Both the position numbers and the translations under genes were made by a program. This document shows positions 61,805-64,000 of a stretch of 64,000 nucleotides of DNA, piece after piece. How positions within the stretch are numbered: the first letter of the stretch is position 1; each line of letters starts with the position of its first letter. Origin of the DNA: UBA6522 sp965205045 (GTDB lineage Bacteria > Pseudomonadota > Gammaproteobacteria > Steroidobacterales > Rariloculaceae). The notes beneath the pieces are model-generated. The model was not told the origin of the DNA. It ran no database searches and was given only the letters and a program-made list of their open reading frames with translations. The stretch covers positions 3,472,001 to 3,536,000 of the forward strand of contig OZ242031.1 of the NCBI GenBank assembly GCA_965205045.1, read 5' to 3'.

Positions 61805-62995
61805 ATGGCAGCCGTATTCGGCAGGGCGGGAAGCGGGCGGTACGACATCAATTCATTCAGGGTGCTGTTCGCGCTGCTGCTGGTGCACACGATCGGTCCC
61901 CAGACGATCATCATCCTGCCGGCGCTCGTTAACGGCTATGTTGAGCAGCTCGGTTTCAGTGAACGGGATGCAGGCTTTCTGGCAACCGTCGAGACAAGCG
62001 GAATGTTTGTCGCGGCAGTCGCGCTGACATTGCTTGTTTCAAGGCTGAACTGGCGCGTGCTCATGGGAGTCAGCCTTGTTGCCATGGTTCTGGCCAATCT
62101 GGCGTCGATTCTTGCCGACAATATATTGCTGCTCTACATGCTGCGATTTTTTGCGGGCCTCGGGGGCGGAATCATCGTGGTCGTGAGCTACGCCATGATT
62201 GGCCTGACGTTGCGCAAGAACCGGAACTTCGGTTGGGCATTGTTCTTCGTTCTGCTCTACGGCGCTGTCGTGTTCCCGATTATTCCCATGATTTACGCGC
62301 AGTTCGGAATTGGCGGCGCGTTCCTGTTCTTCGCTGCGTTTGGGCTTTGCGGTCTCCCTGTGGTTCGGAACCTGCCCGACCAGGGAAAACGCGATGCAGA
62401 AGGCGACCCGAACGCGATCGATCTGCCATTCCATTTCAAGGGAATGGCCGTTGCCACCATGCTGTTGTACTTCATCGGACAAATGGCGGTCTGGACATAC
62501 TTCGCCCGCTTCGGTATCCGTTATGGAATTTCCGAACAGGCCGTCGGTAACGCCTTGTCGATCTCGCAGTTCTTCGGTTTGGCGGGAGCCTTTTCGGTCG
62601 TGGTTTTTTCCCGCCTGATCCGAAAGGATGTCGCCTTGCTCCTGGGAATCGGGCTGTCTATCGGCGTGATCGCCTTCCTGTTCGGTACACACGCATTTCT
62701 GGGATTCGTGCTCATATCCGGTGCGTACCAGTTCCTCTGGAACATGACACATCCCTATCTGCTGGGTGCACTGGCGATGTTCGACCCGTCGGGACGGGTC
62801 ATAGTCTACGGTACGGCGATGCAGTTCCTGGGCGTGTCGGTGGGCCCCTTGTTTGCCGCCAGTCTTGTCACCGAAGCATCTCTGGGTAACGTCCTCCTGC
62901 TCGGGATCGTCTGCATGTTCGTTGCGCTGGCGACCATCCTGCCGCCCGTTAGAAGGGCGCACTACCTCGTGAAGGAAAAGGGCGCAACGCCATGA
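61805..62995 (+). CDS. Major facilitator superfamily transporter
   Basis: 396 aa from ATG 61805 with GAGGAG eight bases upstream (GTG 61796 would lie inside that site). About twelve membrane helices and the loop RLNWRVLMG between helices 2 and 3. It probably carries the operon's substrate across the inner membrane after the TonB receptor brings it in. Its stop overlaps the aldehyde dehydrogenase start (ATGA). Confidence 0.9.
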   Translation: MAAVFGRAGSGRYDINSFRVLFALLLVHTIGPQTIIILPALVNGYVEQLGFSERDAGFLATVETSGMFVAAVALTLLVSRLNWRVLMGVSLVAMVLANLASILADNILLLYMLRFFAGLGGGIIVVVSYAMIGLTLRKNRNFGWALFFVLLYGAVVFPIIPMIYAQFGIGGAFLFFAAFGLCGLPVVRNLPDQGKRDAEGDPNAIDLPFHFKGMAVATMLLYFIGQMAVWTYFARFGIRYGISEQAVGNALSISQFFGLAGAFSVVVFSRLIRKDVALLLGIGLSIGVIAFLFGTHAFLGFVLISGAYQFLWNMTHPYLLGALAMFDPSGRVIVYGTAMQFLGVSVGPLFAASLVTEASLGNVLLLGIVCMFVALATILPPVRRAHYLVKEKGATP

Positions 62996-64000
62996 GTCAG
63001 CCTGAACGATTGAGCACTGCCGTCGCAGATTTTCTCGCTGTACCCAGACCGTTGTTCATCGGCGGCCGGTGGGTTGATTCGTCCGATGGCATGACCAGCG
63101 AGGTGGAAAATCCCGCTACCGGCGAAGTGATCGCAACTGTTTTTCAGGGCAACGAAAAAGATGTCGACCGGGCCGTTGCGGCGGCGCGGGAGGCGTTCGA
63201 GTCGCAGTCCTGGCGGTACGGGCCGCCTTCGGACCGCGCGAAGATGATGTGGAAACTGGCGGATCTGCTGGACCTGCATGCGGACGAACTGGCCGAGATG
63301 GAAGCGCTCAACCAGGGCAAACCCGTTGGAATAGCGAAGCTCCTGGATGTCGAGGGTTCAGCCGAAACGCTGCGATACTACTCGGGCTGGTGCACCAAGA
63401 TCGAGGGCACCACGGTCCCGGTATCCTGGCCCGATGAGCGGGGCGAGGGTGTGATCGGACCCGCGTTCCATGCCTACAGCGTTCGTGAGCCGATCGGGGT
63501 GGTTGCAGCGATTGTCCCCTGGAACGTGCCGTTGATCATGGCGACGGCAAAGCTGGCTCCTGCGATCGCGGCGGGTTGCACGATCATCATCAAGCCGGCT
63601 GAGGAAACGCCCCTGACCACGTTGCGCTATGCGGAATTGATGCAGGAAGCGGGATTTCCGCCCGGCGTTGTCAACGTCATTACCGGCCTTGGCAACGTTG
63701 CCGGGGCCGCGTTGGCCTCACACCCGGGTGTCGACAAGGTCGCCTTCACGGGATCCACAGAAACCGGCAAGCGCATCGTCGAGGCGTCGACGGGGAACCT
63801 CAAAAAGGTTTCGCTCGAACTCGGAGGCAAGTCGCCTGTTCTGATTCTCGACGACGCCGATGTGGCAACGGCCGCAGCCAACGCCGCGGAGATTGTCATG
63901 CTCAACTCCGGCCAGATGTGTTTTGCGGGCACGCGGTTGTTCGCCCACAAAAAGGTATTCCCGGAGGTGGTTGATCGCGTCGCCAACGCCGCCAGGAGCG
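62992..64000 (+). CDS. Aldehyde dehydrogenase (3' end cut by window edge)
   Basis: 336 residues visible from ATG 62992. NAD(P)-dependent aldehyde dehydrogenase: PRPLFIGGRWVDSSDG, IVPWNVPLIMATAKLAPAIA, FTGSTETGKRIVE, catalytic Glu in SLELGGKSPVLIL and catalytic Cys in NSGQMCFAGTR. It would oxidise the aldehyde from the alcohol dehydrogenase or the aminotransferase. About 150 residues lie beyond the window. The four-base overlap with the transporter gene shows one operon. Confidence 0.94.
   Translation, partial: MSQPERLSTAVADFLAVPRPLFIGGRWVDSSDGMTSEVENPATGEVIATVFQGNEKDVDRAVAAAREAFESQSWRYGPPSDRAKMMWKLADLLDLHADELAEMEALNQGKPVGIAKLLDVEGSAETLRYYSGWCTKIEGTTVPVSWPDERGEGVIGPAFHAYSVREPIGVVAAIVPWNVPLIMATAKLAPAIAAGCTIIIKPAEETPLTTLRYAELMQEAGFPPGVVNVITGLGNVAGAALASHPGVDKVAFTGSTETGKRIVEASTGNLKKVSLELGGKSPVLILDDADVATAAANAAEIVMLNSGQMCFAGTRLFAHKKVFPEVVDRVANAARS

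Noticed and set aside
1..64000. tRNA, rRNA or riboswitch
   Set aside because: I saw no cloverleaf, ribosomal or known riboswitch core by eye; a dedicated scan could still find one.

Overview
The window looks like a GC-rich gammaproteobacterial chromosome. The gcvR / dapA / BamC-like neighbourhood, the Rrf2-type SUF regulator, the HutC-controlled histidine pathway and the TonB-dependent receptor all fit this. Sulfatase, TonB receptor, VAO-type phenol oxidase and large secreted multidomain proteins suggest an aquatic or host-associated heterotroph. This placement is inference, because no rRNA or tRNA gene is visible.

Layout. 1-3.9 kb: Rrf2/SUF regulator (cut by the left edge), BepA-like M48 protease, gcvR, dapA and a BamC-like lipoprotein. 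4.0-6.4 kb: a complete four-gene bufferin-type copper-peptide operon (precursor, MNIO enzyme, partner protein, DoxX). 6.6-10.8 kb: RND pump and adaptor. 10.8-24.4 kb: an accessory stretch with a glycerate-kinase remnant, a 1702-aa secreted protein joining a zincin, a seven-repeat FG-GAP propeller and an S41 protease, a small partner, a fibronectin/Calx-beta protein preceded by an 18-copy pentanucleotide repeat that looks phase-variable, an aldolase, and a second S41 lipoprotein paralogous to the end of the giant protein. 24.5-29.3 kb: aldo/keto reductase and several decayed genes. 29.4-35.8 kb: a probable defence island (DNA methyltransferase fused to HNH, two AAA ATPases, one coupled to a DUF4276-like protein, and remnants). 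35.9-41.4 kb: DUF6152 protein, sulfatase, double cupin, VAO-type flavoprotein and its cytochrome c. 41.5-49.2 kb: complete histidine degradation (hutI on one strand, hutF-U-H-G and hutC on the other) with HutC-type operators. 50-56.4 kb: PepSY pair, VOC proteins, arylamine acetyltransferase, Kef-type antiporter and sterol-reductase-like enzyme. 56.6-64 kb: TonB receptor followed by a catabolic operon (alcohol dehydrogenase, GntR regulator, class IV aminotransferase, MFS transporter, aldehyde dehydrogenase cut by the right edge).

The main recurring theme is a family of exported DUF6152-like proteins: four genes and one remnant, each with an NPH motif and, in the four intact ones, a His-His pair at the end of the signal peptide. 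They sit beside different catabolic genes. The most testable finding is the (GGCTC)18 tract. The ATG that lies upstream of it is out of frame with the long surface-protein frame in this sequence, and one added unit or two removed units would join them. Another unusual point is that hutI and the alcohol dehydrogenase both have good Shine-Dalgarno sequences in front of CTG rather than ATG, GTG or TTG.
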